DNA of 64,000 nucleotides from Poriferisphaera corsica (GCF_007747445.1 NZ_CP036425.1:1348175-1412174); one strand, 5' to 3'; positions 44,256 to 52,702 are shown, counted from the first letter of the stretch. Program-made: numbers and translations. Notes: a model not told the origin generated them from the letters alone.

Positions 44256-45293
44256 ATGCATCACATCATGAAAGTTGCTGTCATTGCGCTTGTAACAATG
44301 CTTGGCTTGCAGGTTACTCTATTCGCACAAACAGACACGCTGCGTGTCGTTAATTACAACGTGCTTCATGGCCCGAGTGGTTCGCAAGAGATCAATGATT
44401 TCTCAAACATCATGCAGGCAATCGGTTCGCAGAATTACAATGGTATTACAAGAGCAGTCGATGTTTTATCCTTGCAGGAAACAAGTAATAGCTCGATTAC
44501 TGCAGCTCGGAACGCACTTAACAGTGTTTATGGGTCAGGAACATACGGTTCATACATCACGCCGCAGGGGAAGTCAGGCCTATGGAACGGCGTAATCTAT
44601 AATACGCAAACCTTAAACCTGCTTTCATCAACTCAAATAACTTCAAGTCAATTGACACGCAATGTGGCACGAGTTCATTTTGATCCGATCAACAGTGTTT
44701 CAAATGATGATTTTTATCTGTATTCGATGCACCTAAAAGCTGGAAATAGCTCTTCAGATAGAAGTCGCCGCAATGATGAAGTGAATGTTATCCGCAGCAA
44801 TGCAGATGCTCTTGGTAGTGATGCGAATGTCATCTTTTCGGGAGATTTTAACGTATATCGTTCTAGTGAGGCAGCCTATCAGCGTTTCCTTTCATCAGGC
44901 AATGCCAAGGCAAACGACCCAATCAATCGTCCCGGCAATTGGCACGATAATAACTCGTTCTCAGATATACACACGCAAGATCCATCCAATACCATGGATG
45001 ATCGTTTTGACTTCCAACTGCTGACCGATGAATTTTTTGATGGTGAAGGTATTGATTACATTCAGGATTCATACCGAGCGTTCGGCAACATTGATTCCCA
45101 TACCTTTAATAATACTATCCTCACAGGTTACTCTCCTTCTCATCCGTTTTACGATGTTGCAGAATCTCTTTTCAATTTTTCCGATCATTTGCCTGTGATT
45201 GCAGACTATTCAATAGAAATTCCAGAGCCAGGCACTATGCTAGCCTTGTTGCTGCCAAGCATTGGATTGGTCATTAGACGTCAACGTATCTAA
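44256..45293 (+). CDS. Secreted EEP-fold nuclease/phosphatase with PEP-CTERM tail
   Basis: A 345-residue protein of the endonuclease/exonuclease/phosphatase fold. A signal peptide (IMKVAVIALVTMLGLQVTLFAQ) precedes the catalytic segments VVNYNVLHGP (Asn), LSLQETS (Glu, metal), YSMHLKAGNS (His), FSGDFNVYRS (Asp/Asn) and FSDHLPVIADY (Asp-His). All key residues of a metal-dependent phosphodiesterase are present. The C-terminus is a PEP-CTERM signal, EIPEPGTMLALLLPSIGLVI followed by RRQR. It probably cleaves extracellular DNA or phosphodiesters at the cell surface; the substrate is inferred. GGAAGAGAG supports the start. Confidence 0.9.
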   Translation: MHHIMKVAVIALVTMLGLQVTLFAQTDTLRVVNYNVLHGPSGSQEINDFSNIMQAIGSQNYNGITRAVDVLSLQETSNSSITAARNALNSVYGSGTYGSYITPQGKSGLWNGVIYNTQTLNLLSSTQITSSQLTRNVARVHFDPINSVSNDDFYLYSMHLKAGNSSSDRSRRNDEVNVIRSNADALGSDANVIFSGDFNVYRSSEAAYQRFLSSGNAKANDPINRPGNWHDNNSFSDIHTQDPSNTMDDRFDFQLLTDEFFDGEGIDYIQDSYRAFGNIDSHTFNNTILTGYSPSHPFYDVAESLFNFSDHLPVIADYSIEIPEPGTMLALLLPSIGLVIRRQRI

Positions 45294-45323
45294 TACCTGA
45301 TCTAATAGTCTTTTGTTTTCACG

Positions 45324-45353
45324 AGGGCCGTTCTTTATGAGCGGCCTTCTTTA
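45324..45353 (+). terminator. Probable terminator after EEP nuclease gene
   Basis: Stem AGGGCCG / CGGCCTT with an 11-base loop, followed by CTTTATT; one G-T pair. Confidence 0.6.
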
Positions 45354-45467
45354 TTACCATGTACTTAATTAAGCGGGGTTTTAAAAAAAGATTATCTCTG
45401 TTAAGATAATTACTGAATTCTATTCAACGAATACATTAGAAATGTTTAGAAAGCGACGGGGCAACGA

Positions 45468-46040
45468 GTGTCGCAACAACTGACAAATTCTCTTCCGAAT
45501 ACTTGGTGGGTCGCGCCGGGCAGTGTTATAGCTGGTTGTCATGACCCATCAATTGATCGTAACCAATTGAACGAGCGTTTTAACGCGTTGTTTGATCACG
45601 ATATCACATTGGGTATCAATCTCGCACCAACCTCACATTACGCTTATAAGAATATTCTCCAGCAGATAGCGGGTCATCGCGAGCAGTGTATCCGTTATAT
45701 GGTTGTTGATCTTCCTCATCATTCAACTGCTTCAATAGGCGTTGTTAAACAAGCTTTAGATGTGATTGATGAGGAACGTCGTAACCGCGGCCGCGTCTAC
45801 ATACACGCAACACCGGAAATGAATTATGCCGGCCTGCTTGCTGCATGCTATCTGATTAGGCACGGGTATCCATCTGAACAAGCACTTCGTCACCTTGCAG
45901 AGATCCAAAAACACATTCCCGAACGTTATAAATCACTACCCACAACCTACACGCATATGAACTTTATCCGTAAATGGAAAAGTTACGACCCGCCGCGACA
46001 GCCATCGCCATTTCAAGACATCCCCGACGCAAGTATCTAG
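45468..46040 (+). CDS. Dual-specificity phosphatase-fold protein lacking catalytic Cys and Arg
   Basis: A 190-residue protein starting with GTG. WWVAPGSVIAGCHDPS near residue 13 resembles the entry strand of plant/bacterial dual-specificity phosphatases. Residues 111-130 (YIHATPEMNYAGLLAACYLI) align with the phosphate-binding loop and following helix of such enzymes, normally HC-x5-R-T/A-G: here the Cys is Ala114 and the Arg is Tyr120. It should therefore be inactive as a phosphatase and may bind phosphoproteins or another ligand. YPSEQALRHLAEIQKHIP continues the usual C-terminal helix. It is convergent with hscB with only 2 bases between them. Confidence 0.72.
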   Translation: MSQQLTNSLPNTWWVAPGSVIAGCHDPSIDRNQLNERFNALFDHDITLGINLAPTSHYAYKNILQQIAGHREQCIRYMVVDLPHHSTASIGVVKQALDVIDEERRNRGRVYIHATPEMNYAGLLAACYLIRHGYPSEQALRHLAEIQKHIPERYKSLPTTYTHMNFIRKWKSYDPPRQPSPFQDIPDASI

Positions 46041-46042
46041 TT

Positions 46043-46567
46043 TCAAACCTCTTCAGGTGTCTGTTCAAGCATACGCTCAATGTAACGCAGGGAATTCAGA
46101 TGCAGACGGATTTGCTTACCTTGTTCCTCAGTGACTTGATCTTTCCCGATCTTCGCAAACAGTTGACCTAGCATTCCCAAATATTCTTCCCGCTCTTCGA
46201 TCGCCCATTGCCGCAGCTTTTGCACCACGTCATTGTTCTTCTGTTCAACCGCTTCTTCCATCTCTTCTCGTACCTCCATCATTTCCATCAACAATGTCGG
46301 TGGCAGGCTTTTGTCCTGCTCCTTCGTCGGCCCACCCATCAGTTCAAGCAAGACATTCGCCCGTAATTCATCATCTTTCAGCGATTGAAATGCCGTATTG
46401 ATTGAAGAACTCATTTCTGCCGCATCCATCTGCTCGATCGGGTCCACAAACTTGTCCGGATGATGCTGCGCCGACAATGCCACATACCGCTTCTGTAGCA
46501 GATCTGGGTCAATCTCAAACGTTCGCTCAATGCCAAGTAGCTCATATGGGTCTTGCTTCATAGTCAT
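46043..46567 (-). CDS. hscB: HscB-like Fe-S cluster co-chaperone
   Basis: A 174-residue J-domain protein. DPYELLGIERTFEIDPDLLQ opens a J domain whose HPD motif is in SAQHHPDKF; a C-terminal helical domain (about 80-170) matches the HscB IscU-binding domain in size. HscB delivers the scaffold IscU to the Hsp70 HscA during iron-sulfur assembly; hscA and isc genes are not here. AGAGG about 8 bases before the ATG at 46567 supports the start; the ATG two codons later is possible. Confidence 0.88.
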   Translation of the reverse strand: MTMKQDPYELLGIERTFEIDPDLLQKRYVALSAQHHPDKFVDPIEQMDAAEMSSSINTAFQSLKDDELRANVLLELMGGPTKEQDKSLPPTLLMEMMEVREEMEEAVEQKNNDVVQKLRQWAIEEREEYLGMLGQLFAKIGKDQVTEEQGKQIRLHLNSLRYIERMLEQTPEEV

Positions 46568-46678
46568 CAATCTTACCTCTAATGTTCTTTCCTCTCATCT
46601 AACCCGTCAGGTTCGCGAATTCATCCCCAAATCTCACGTCCCAACCCTGATCGCGTGGCGACAACCAGATTCTTGCAG

Positions 46679-46684
46679 TATAAT
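46679..46684 (+). promoter_or_regulatory. Putative -10 of tRNA-Leu(TAG)
   Basis: A perfect TATAAT lies 37 bases before the tRNA 5' end. The -35 region (TGGCGA) is weak. Confidence 0.5.
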
Positions 46685-46721
46685 TGCCCGGCACAAAACT
46701 GCCTGTGCATACCAACACCAC

Positions 46722-46805
46722 GCGGGTGTGGCGAAACTGGCAGACGCGCCAGATTTAGGTTCTGGTGGTAGAAATACCGTGTAGGTTCGAGTCCTATCAC
46801 CCGCA
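46722..46805 (+). tRNA. tRNA-Leu (anticodon TAG)
   Basis: 84 bases. Acceptor arms GCGGGTG / CACCCGC with discriminator A; anticodon stem CCAGA / TCTGG around loop TTTAGGT; long variable arm; T arm TAGGTTCGAGTCCTA. CCA is not encoded. Confidence 0.96.
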
Positions 46806-46808
46806 TTC

Positions 46809-46839
46809 AACGACCCCGTCTCACGATCGGGTCGTTTTT
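46809..46839 (+). terminator. Terminator of tRNA-Leu(TAG)
   Basis: A perfect 8-bp stem, AACGACCC / GGGTCGTT, followed by a T-run. Confidence 0.85.
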
Positions 46840-46895
46840 CTTTCGTCTCTTCCCAGCCAGTCAATTCAGTCAGATATGACGGCCCCACACGCGCA

Positions 46896-46926
46896 CGAAA
46901 AAACGACGACCAAGCAGCCGTCGTTT
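46896..46926 (-). terminator. Terminator of tRNA-Ser
   Basis: On the minus strand, stem AAACGACG / CGTCGTTT is followed by further T residues. It is close to, but separate from, the convergent tRNA-Leu terminator. Confidence 0.75.
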
Positions 46927-46934
46927 CTTTCAAG

Positions 46935-47021
46935 CGGAGAGGGAGGGATTCGAACCCTCGAGGGGATTGCTCCCCCACACGAATTCCAATCGTGCGCCTT
47001 AAACCGCTCAGCCACCTCTCC
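46935..47021 (-). tRNA. tRNA-Ser (anticodon GGA)
   Basis: 87 bases. Acceptor arms GGAGAGG / CCTCTCC with discriminator G; anticodon stem CACGA / TCGTG around loop TTGGAAT; long variable arm with GGGG / CCCC; T arm GAGGGTTCGAATCCCTC. CCA is not encoded. Confidence 0.96.
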
Positions 47022-47055
47022 TGTGTGGATATCGCGAAGCGATTTCAGATCAGAT

Positions 47056-47083
47056 ATCCTATTGTTTTTACGTGATTTGTAAA
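47056..47083 (-). promoter_or_regulatory. Promoter of tRNA-Ser(GGA)
   Basis: TTTACA, a 16-base spacer and TAGGAT on the minus strand, 34 bases before the tRNA 5' end. Confidence 0.6.
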
Positions 47084-47108
47084 GGCTAGCCCCCAGGAAC
47101 CCCACGCT

Positions 47109-47861
47109 GTGAATAACCAAAACGGCATCAAAAGAGGTATTAGTGGCATCATTCTTGTCGACAAGCCACTCGGTCTCTCCTCCATGGACATCTGTCGCAA
47201 AGTCCGCCGCGCCGTCCCTCGCATCGTCGTCCAGGGCAAGAACGGCCGACTCAAAGAAAAATGGGCCCGCGTCGGTCACTGCGGCACCCTCGACCCCCTC
47301 GCCACCGGCCTTGTCATCGTCTGCATCGGCAAAGCCACCAAATCCGTCTCCCAAATCATGGGTCAGCCTAAAACCTACATCGCTGACATCGACCTATCTG
47401 CCTTCACCATCACCGACGACGCTGAAGGCGATCCCGAGCCTGTCATCATTACCCAGCCCCCCACGCAAGCCGATATCCAGTCGGCTCTCGACACCCACTT
47501 TGCTGGCATTATTCAGCAAACCCCACCCGCTTATTCCGCCATCCATATCAATGGCCAGCGCGCCTACAAGCTTGCCCGTTCTGGTCAAGATGTTGAACTC
47601 AAACCCCGCCCCGTTCAGATCTACAACATCACCATCAATCAGTATGCCTTCCCTCACCTTCAACTCACCATCGACTGTGGCAAAGGCACCTACATCCGCT
47701 CCATCGCCCGCGACCTCGGCAAACACTTAGGCACTGGCGGCTACCTTACCGCTCTCCGCCGCACACAAGTCGGCCCATACAACGTCCAAGACGCCGTCTC
47801 TATTCAGCGCTTCGATCAGCCGGTAGAGCAGAGAGATTTGATGGAAGCAATCAAAGAGTAA
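47109..47861 (+). CDS. truB: tRNA pseudouridine-55 synthase
   Basis: A 250-residue enzyme that makes pseudouridine 55 in the T loop of tRNAs. It opens GIILVDKPLGLSSMD; the catalytic aspartate is in GHCGTLDPLATG; FAGIIQQTPPAYSAIHINGQRAYKLAR (ends quoted) and GTYIRSIARDLGKHLGTG are diagnostic. The PUA domain is short or missing, as in compact bacterial forms. The start is GTG, with AGGA about 13 bases upstream. An insertion between the opening motif and the catalytic loop (residues about 35-55) is lysine/arginine-rich. It lies 23 bases before the next gene and may be co-transcribed with it. Confidence 0.95.
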   Translation: MNNQNGIKRGISGIILVDKPLGLSSMDICRKVRRAVPRIVVQGKNGRLKEKWARVGHCGTLDPLATGLVIVCIGKATKSVSQIMGQPKTYIADIDLSAFTITDDAEGDPEPVIITQPPTQADIQSALDTHFAGIIQQTPPAYSAIHINGQRAYKLARSGQDVELKPRPVQIYNITINQYAFPHLQLTIDCGKGTYIRSIARDLGKHLGTGGYLTALRRTQVGPYNVQDAVSIQRFDQPVEQRDLMEAIKE

Positions 47862-47884
47862 TCAGCATTTTTCGGAGAACGATT

Positions 47885-48958
47885 ATGAACAAGATCGATA
47901 CACAATGGCTTATTGATCAGATCCGACAAGAATTTAAGCACATCCTTCTAGGTGACGGCATTTCGCTTCATCAAACCGATGTTGTAGATGATTATTTACA
48001 AGATGACGAAGAATTAATGGCAAAAGCTAAGGCAAATGACACTGACACACGTTGGTGGGACGTGTCAATTGAAAATATCGAAAAGCAAAATTGGGGCTGG
48101 CCGTTTTTTGATATTAAAGGCTACCGCTATTATCTGCCAGCATTTATGACCTACTATCTCAAACATGCTCACCGTCATGATAGTGACAATGCAATAGATT
48201 CAATGATGTATATTCTAGATTCTGATGATTATTATCAATCATATCACGCCACGTTTAATGAACTACAATCTAGGTGTATTGCCATGTTTCTTTGGCAATA
48301 TTGTGAGTTGAATAATTGGCAAGATTGTGATCAGGCAAAAAACGCATTAGTCAATTATTGGGATCGATTTCTTAGCTGGTGTGATAATGAAACAGACTTT
48401 CAAGGGGATAAAGAATATGGTGATGGTGATACAAAAAATCACAAGTTTGCCGAGCCGTGGTTGTTAAAAGAAATCCGTGCTGCTTTTGATAAAGTTCGTC
48501 TAGAGGATGGTGAAACGATACATCAGGCTGATACTGAAGGTGGTGTCGGGCTGACGAAAGAGCAGTTTAAGACTCTACGAAAGAATGATCCGGAGGAATT
48601 TTGGTGGGATATCCCATTGGAAAGATTTCATGCTTTTTCAAGCATTTGGTCTTTTCTTGATCCAAAGGGTTTTAGGTTTTACTTGCCCGCGTGTATGTCA
48701 GCTATTATTACCGATCCTCATAGATGTATTCATGAAGAGTGGTTAATTTATGCGTTAGAAAATATTTCGCATTATAAACAGCACCCCAGTTTTTTAACAT
48801 CGGATCGAGTCGATATATTAGACGATAAACAAAAAAGAGTCGTTGCCCTATTCCTTTGGCAATATACTCTGGCCAACAATTGGCAGGGTGATATGCAAGA
48901 AGAAGTGAGTAACGCATTAGAGAATTATTGGTTTCAGTTTATTCAGAATGAAGTGTGA
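47885..48958 (+). CDS. Duplicated DUF6714-like protein
   Basis: A 357-residue protein made of two similar halves. Half 1 (about 8-175) and half 2 (about 195-350) each contain: an opening I-R-x-E/A-F-x-x-[IV] helix with a G-x-[ST]-[LI]-H-Q motif, a conserved RWWDV / FWWDI, then DIKGYRYYLPAFM versus DPKGFRFYLPACM, and a closing IAMFLWQYCELNNWQ versus VALFLWQYTLANNWQ. This pattern resembles DUF6714, a family of unknown function. It is soluble, acidic and rich in Trp and Tyr. GGAGA before ATG supports the start. A+T content is higher than that of truB. Confidence 0.75.
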   Translation: MNKIDTQWLIDQIRQEFKHILLGDGISLHQTDVVDDYLQDDEELMAKAKANDTDTRWWDVSIENIEKQNWGWPFFDIKGYRYYLPAFMTYYLKHAHRHDSDNAIDSMMYILDSDDYYQSYHATFNELQSRCIAMFLWQYCELNNWQDCDQAKNALVNYWDRFLSWCDNETDFQGDKEYGDGDTKNHKFAEPWLLKEIRAAFDKVRLEDGETIHQADTEGGVGLTKEQFKTLRKNDPEEFWWDIPLERFHAFSSIWSFLDPKGFRFYLPACMSAIITDPHRCIHEEWLIYALENISHYKQHPSFLTSDRVDILDDKQKRVVALFLWQYTLANNWQGDMQEEVSNALENYWFQFIQNEV

Positions 48959-48977
48959 ATGTCACTTGCATCTGTTT

Positions 48978-50051
48978 TCACTCCGGCAAATCCGCCTCGT
49001 TCTCAGGCGGCGAATCAACCATCTTCATCAGCAATAAACCAAACTCAAACAGCCCGTAAAGCGGAATCGCCAGCAGCAACATACTAAAAATATCTGCAGG
49101 CGTTAAAATCGCGCCCGCTGCGAAACAAGCGAAAAACGCATACTTTCGCACCGACGCAATCCGTGTCGGATCAACCAGATGTGTATACCCCACCAGCAGC
49201 ATCACCACCGGCAACTGGAACCCCACGCACGCACCAAACGTCAGCAAAGATGTAAACGAGATGTAATCATTCACGTCATAAAGCGGATTGATAATTCGAT
49301 CGTTTGAGAAATAGGTTGTCGCTTCAAGCCGCGATCCTGTCCACAATTTTCTTCGACGTTCGGTTGCGTTATACCACTCCGCACCAGTCGGCGGATTCTT
49401 TGGGTCTTCCAATACCACCGGGATCGTCGGGTACGTCACCGCATTCGTATCTAACTGAATATTAGACTCATCATTCCCAGATTGATCTGTCGATCCCGCA
49501 ACCGCTGTTGTCTTAATAAACACTGAGATCAGTGGGTTCGAGTAACTCGTATTGATCTTTGGATACGTACTCAAGAATGACAAAAAGAAAATCAAACACA
49601 CCGGCAGCAATATGAAATATGTAAACGCCAACCCCAGCGCCGTCATCACCGTCGAGAACGGCGCCAGAATATAAACAAACTTCTTCTCATTCTCATAGAG
49701 CCCCTCCGACGTGAATCGCCACAGCTGATACACAATCCAAGGCGAAGCAATAATCAATGCAGAAATAATCGATACCTTCAAATACGTCGAAACAAACCCG
49801 CCCGTCGGATCCGTCACAATCGCCTGCGGCGGATACCCCAGCGCCGCCTGCACCTGATTTAAAGGTGACGTCAACAACGCCACGATATCCTGCCCAAAGT
49901 ACAACGTCCCAATCAACGCCACTACCAAACCCAAAAGCGCACGAATAATACAGGATCGCAACTCTTCAAGATGCTCTCCAAATGTCATCCGCATATCTTC
50001 CGTTCGCTGTTCAATCGGTGACTTTGGCTCTGGATTTTGATCTAATGGCAT
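48978..50051 (-). CDS. tatC: Twin-arginine translocase TatC
   Basis: A 357-residue polytopic membrane protein, the receptor for twin-arginine signal peptides. MTFGEHLEELRSCIIRALLG is the conserved N-terminus, followed by TM segments and SPWIVYQLWRFTSEGLYENEKKF (ends quoted). An insertion of about 95 residues (about 162-258) lies between TM3 and TM4 on the periplasmic side, so the protein is about 100 residues longer than E. coli TatC. The ATG at 50051 is chosen because TACAAT lies exactly 6 bases upstream. No tatA or tatB gene is adjacent. Confidence 0.95.
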   Translation of the reverse strand: MPLDQNPEPKSPIEQRTEDMRMTFGEHLEELRSCIIRALLGLVVALIGTLYFGQDIVALLTSPLNQVQAALGYPPQAIVTDPTGGFVSTYLKVSIISALIIASPWIVYQLWRFTSEGLYENEKKFVYILAPFSTVMTALGLAFTYFILLPVCLIFFLSFLSTYPKINTSYSNPLISVFIKTTAVAGSTDQSGNDESNIQLDTNAVTYPTIPVVLEDPKNPPTGAEWYNATERRRKLWTGSRLEATTYFSNDRIINPLYDVNDYISFTSLLTFGACVGFQLPVVMLLVGYTHLVDPTRIASVRKYAFFACFAAGAILTPADIFSMLLLAIPLYGLFEFGLLLMKMVDSPPENEADLPE

Positions 50052-50057
50052 GAGCAA

Positions 50058-50063
50058 ATTGTA
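50058..50063 (-). promoter_or_regulatory. Putative -10 of tatC, leaderless arrangement
   Basis: TACAAT lies 6 bases before the ATG with no Shine-Dalgarno sequence. Confidence 0.55.
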
Positions 50064-50235
50064 ATCGCCTCGTCATAGAAGCGAAAGTAATACGCATCCC
50101 TTCCCCTCACCTCCCCCACCTCCGCATCCCCATACCTCTTCCTACATTCCCCAATGTGATTAAACATGAATACCATTTGCGCGCAGGCTCAAGGACGGGC
50201 ATGCAAGAAAATTGATACGACCTAAAAAATACGAC

Positions 50236-51366
50236 CTAAAAAATAAGCATCGCATCGCCATATGAATAAAACCGGTATCCCTTGCTGATCGCAATCGCAT
50301 ACCACTCCAGTAGCCGCTCCAGACCAACCCCCGGCAACGATGCCACCAATGCCAGCAACGTCGATGATGGTAAATGAAAATTCGTCATCAGCACATCCGT
50401 AAACCGAAACTCAAACCCGCTATCCGGCGTGATAAACAGCTTCGTCGCCGTCCTGTAAATCCCCCCCGCATCATCCCCCCTATCCCCCCCATTCCCCATC
50501 TCATCTAATCCCATCATCTGCATCGGGAATTCCGGGGGCAACGATTCAATCGCTCGCACCGTCGTCGTCCCCACCACAAAACATTTATTTCCCCGTGCCT
50601 TCGCATTCTTTATCGCCATCAACGTATCCTGATGGATCGAAAACGTCTCCGTGTGAATCTCATGATCCTTCAGATCGCCCACACGCACCGGCGCAAATGT
50701 CCCCAAACCAATATCCAGCGTCACCGCCTTCCGAATCATCCCCTGCTGCTCCAACTTCCCAAGCAATTCCGGCGTAAAATGCAGCCCAGCCGTCGGCGCA
50801 GCCACCGACGTTGCACGATCCGCATACACCGTGTTGTATCGCGTCTTATCGTAATCCGTCACTTCCGCCTCATCATGATGCTTCCGCGCTTTCCGAATAT
50901 ACGGCGGCAGCGGCGTCGAACCCAGCCGCTCCAGCACCTCCTCCGTCGATCTCGCCGACAGCAACTCCGCCTCCCATTCCCCCGCCATCGTCGTACGTTT
51001 CACTAATCTCAGCGACGCATCCTCTGCCAGCACGATCTCCTCGTTCGGCTGCAACTTCCCTCGCGTCTCAATCAAAGTCAGCCAATTCACACCATCCGCC
51101 GCAGGCTGCAAATACAGCCCTCTCACTTTCCCGCCCGTCCCTTTTCTCACGCCATGCCACCACGCCTGAATCACACGCGACTGATTCACCAGCATCAAAT
51201 CCCCTGCACCAAACACACCCAAATCGGCCAGATCACGCACCCGTAGATGCTCCACTTTTCCGCTCGCACGATCACACACCATCAGCTTCGCCGCATCCCG
51301 CGGCTCAGCCGCCTGCGTCGCAATCAATTCATCCGGCAAATCAAAATGCAAATCATCAGTACGCAT
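50236..51366 (-). CDS. queA: SAM:tRNA ribosyltransferase-isomerase
   Basis: A 376-residue enzyme that transfers the ribosyl part of SAM to preQ1-tRNA, making epoxyqueuosine. FDLPDELIATQAAEPRDAAKLM at the N-terminus (ends quoted), LMLVNQSRVIQA, YNTVYADRATSVAAPTAGLHFT (ends quoted), GLGTFAPVR and the C-terminal TNFHLPSSTLLALV are diagnostic. A Gly/Asp-rich insertion near residue 295 (MGNGGDRGDDAGG) is unusual. A likely queuosine-precursor transporter is encoded about 7 kb downstream, so the cell may salvage precursor. It lies upstream of tatC on the same strand. Confidence 0.95.
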   Translation of the reverse strand: MRTDDLHFDLPDELIATQAAEPRDAAKLMVCDRASGKVEHLRVRDLADLGVFGAGDLMLVNQSRVIQAWWHGVRKGTGGKVRGLYLQPAADGVNWLTLIETRGKLQPNEEIVLAEDASLRLVKRTTMAGEWEAELLSARSTEEVLERLGSTPLPPYIRKARKHHDEAEVTDYDKTRYNTVYADRATSVAAPTAGLHFTPELLGKLEQQGMIRKAVTLDIGLGTFAPVRVGDLKDHEIHTETFSIHQDTLMAIKNAKARGNKCFVVGTTTVRAIESLPPEFPMQMMGLDEMGNGGDRGDDAGGIYRTATKLFITPDSGFEFRFTDVLMTNFHLPSSTLLALVASLPGVGLERLLEWYAIAISKGYRFYSYGDAMLIF

Positions 51367-51633
51367 GCAAATTCCCGTCTTACTCTTCCCCCTTTTTCTA
51401 GTCTTACCGTATCTCGTCTCCCCACCTCACCGGGCGAATCATCATAGCGAATCGCCCATCTGTCAGCGAATAGCAACACCCCCGCTAACCACGTGTTGTT
51501 TCCAAGCAACATTCATTCTAATCCGCATCGTGTCGCATTCTTCGGGACTGTCTCAAACCATTATGAAGAAACAACTTAAACCAGATAATTTGTTGCCCCC
51601 AAGCTCGGCACACTTCCTGCATCTCCCCTTCAC

Positions 51634-51981
51634 ATGAAGATCGAACCAACGCCCCACAATCTCCCCTCATCCCCTGCATCCAGCAAATACAGCCCTGTCG
51701 CTAAATTTGATGACCGTGGCCAGCTCCATAATCTCAATCCCGATGAAAACTCGTGGGATGAAGGTTTTGTGCGCCATGACAGCGCTCAGCTCAGCGTCGT
51801 TCGCATCGAACTTGACGCGAGCACGCACCCCGCTTGCGGTACTGACAACAAAATCGGCCCCTCCGATGAAGGCTACCCAGTTATCCCCACCGATTCCGTC
51901 AAAGCCGGCGTCGCAAACATTCCCACCTCTCTCGGCGGCTACGGCGCAACACTCGGCAACCTCCTCGATATCTTCGCATAA
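51634..51981 (+). CDS. Hypothetical protein, low confidence
   Basis: A 115-residue frame with codon use like its neighbours (many C-ending codons). The protein is polar, with no membrane segment. It contains KFDDRGQLHNLNPDENSWDE and a Gly-rich end, NIPTSLGGYGATLGNLLDIF. There is no Shine-Dalgarno sequence and no recognised family. A 122-residue frame exists on the opposite strand but has a poorer composition. Confidence 0.45.
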   Translation: MKIEPTPHNLPSSPASSKYSPVAKFDDRGQLHNLNPDENSWDEGFVRHDSAQLSVVRIELDASTHPACGTDNKIGPSDEGYPVIPTDSVKAGVANIPTSLGGYGATLGNLLDIFA

Positions 51982-52087
51982 CCTTCTTATCTGACCGCTG
52001 TTCACCATCTGCCTCATAATCTTCATGTCTTTCAATGTAAGCTCACGTTAAAATGAGTCCTCAAATGACTCAAGCAGCATCATCACT

Positions 52088-52702
52088 ATGAAACGTGGGC
52101 AACCCAATACATCCAGCATCACCTTCAACGCCTATATGCGCAAACGCCGTTATCGCCGCAACCTTATCCTCATACTTTCGTTTGTCATCATTGCAGCGCT
52201 CTCATACCTCGATCACCAAGGTTATCTCCTCTACCAACCCGATCGATCATCCAAATGGGACGGCGCCACAGGCACCGTTATCAAAATCATTGACGGCGAC
52301 ACCATCGACATCCGTTTTGATCACATTAAAAACAAACAAAACCAGCCCGTCGTTGAACGCCTCCGCTTCTGGGGCATTGATACACCAGAAACTGAAAAAC
52401 GTCGCAACAATATCATCATCCAGCAAGCCGAGCCTTATGCAGATCAAGCCACACATCTCACCACTCAACTGTGTATGAACCAACCTATCACCATCCGTAC
52501 GCAACCTTTCCGTCTCCGCGGACGCTTTGGCCGTCTTCTCGCTTACGTCATCCTAAAAGACAAAACCGTACTAAATGAGCACCTCCTGTCTCAAGGCCTC
52601 GCCACTGCAGATGACCGGTGGGATCATGAGCATCTCCATCGCTACCAACAACTCCAGCTTGGCGCTCAAAAAGAAAAACGTGGTTTATGGTCCAGCGATT
52701 AA
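52088..52702 (+). CDS. Membrane-anchored thermonuclease-like nuclease
   Basis: A 204-residue protein with a basic N-terminus (RKRRYRRN), one TM or uncleaved signal (LILILSFVIIAALSYL, about residues 22-37), and a staphylococcal nuclease fold. GTVIKIIDGDTIDI carries the calcium Asp, LRFWGIDTPET the next catalytic residues (Arg, Asp) and GRFGRLLAYV the second Arg region. It should cut DNA or RNA outside the cytoplasm with calcium. No partner genes are nearby. The C-terminal LGAQKEKRGLW is typical of the family. Confidence 0.88.
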   Translation: MKRGQPNTSSITFNAYMRKRRYRRNLILILSFVIIAALSYLDHQGYLLYQPDRSSKWDGATGTVIKIIDGDTIDIRFDHIKNKQNQPVVERLRFWGIDTPETEKRRNNIIIQQAEPYADQATHLTTQLCMNQPITIRTQPFRLRGRFGRLLAYVILKDKTVLNEHLLSQGLATADDRWDHEHLHRYQQLQLGAQKEKRGLWSSD

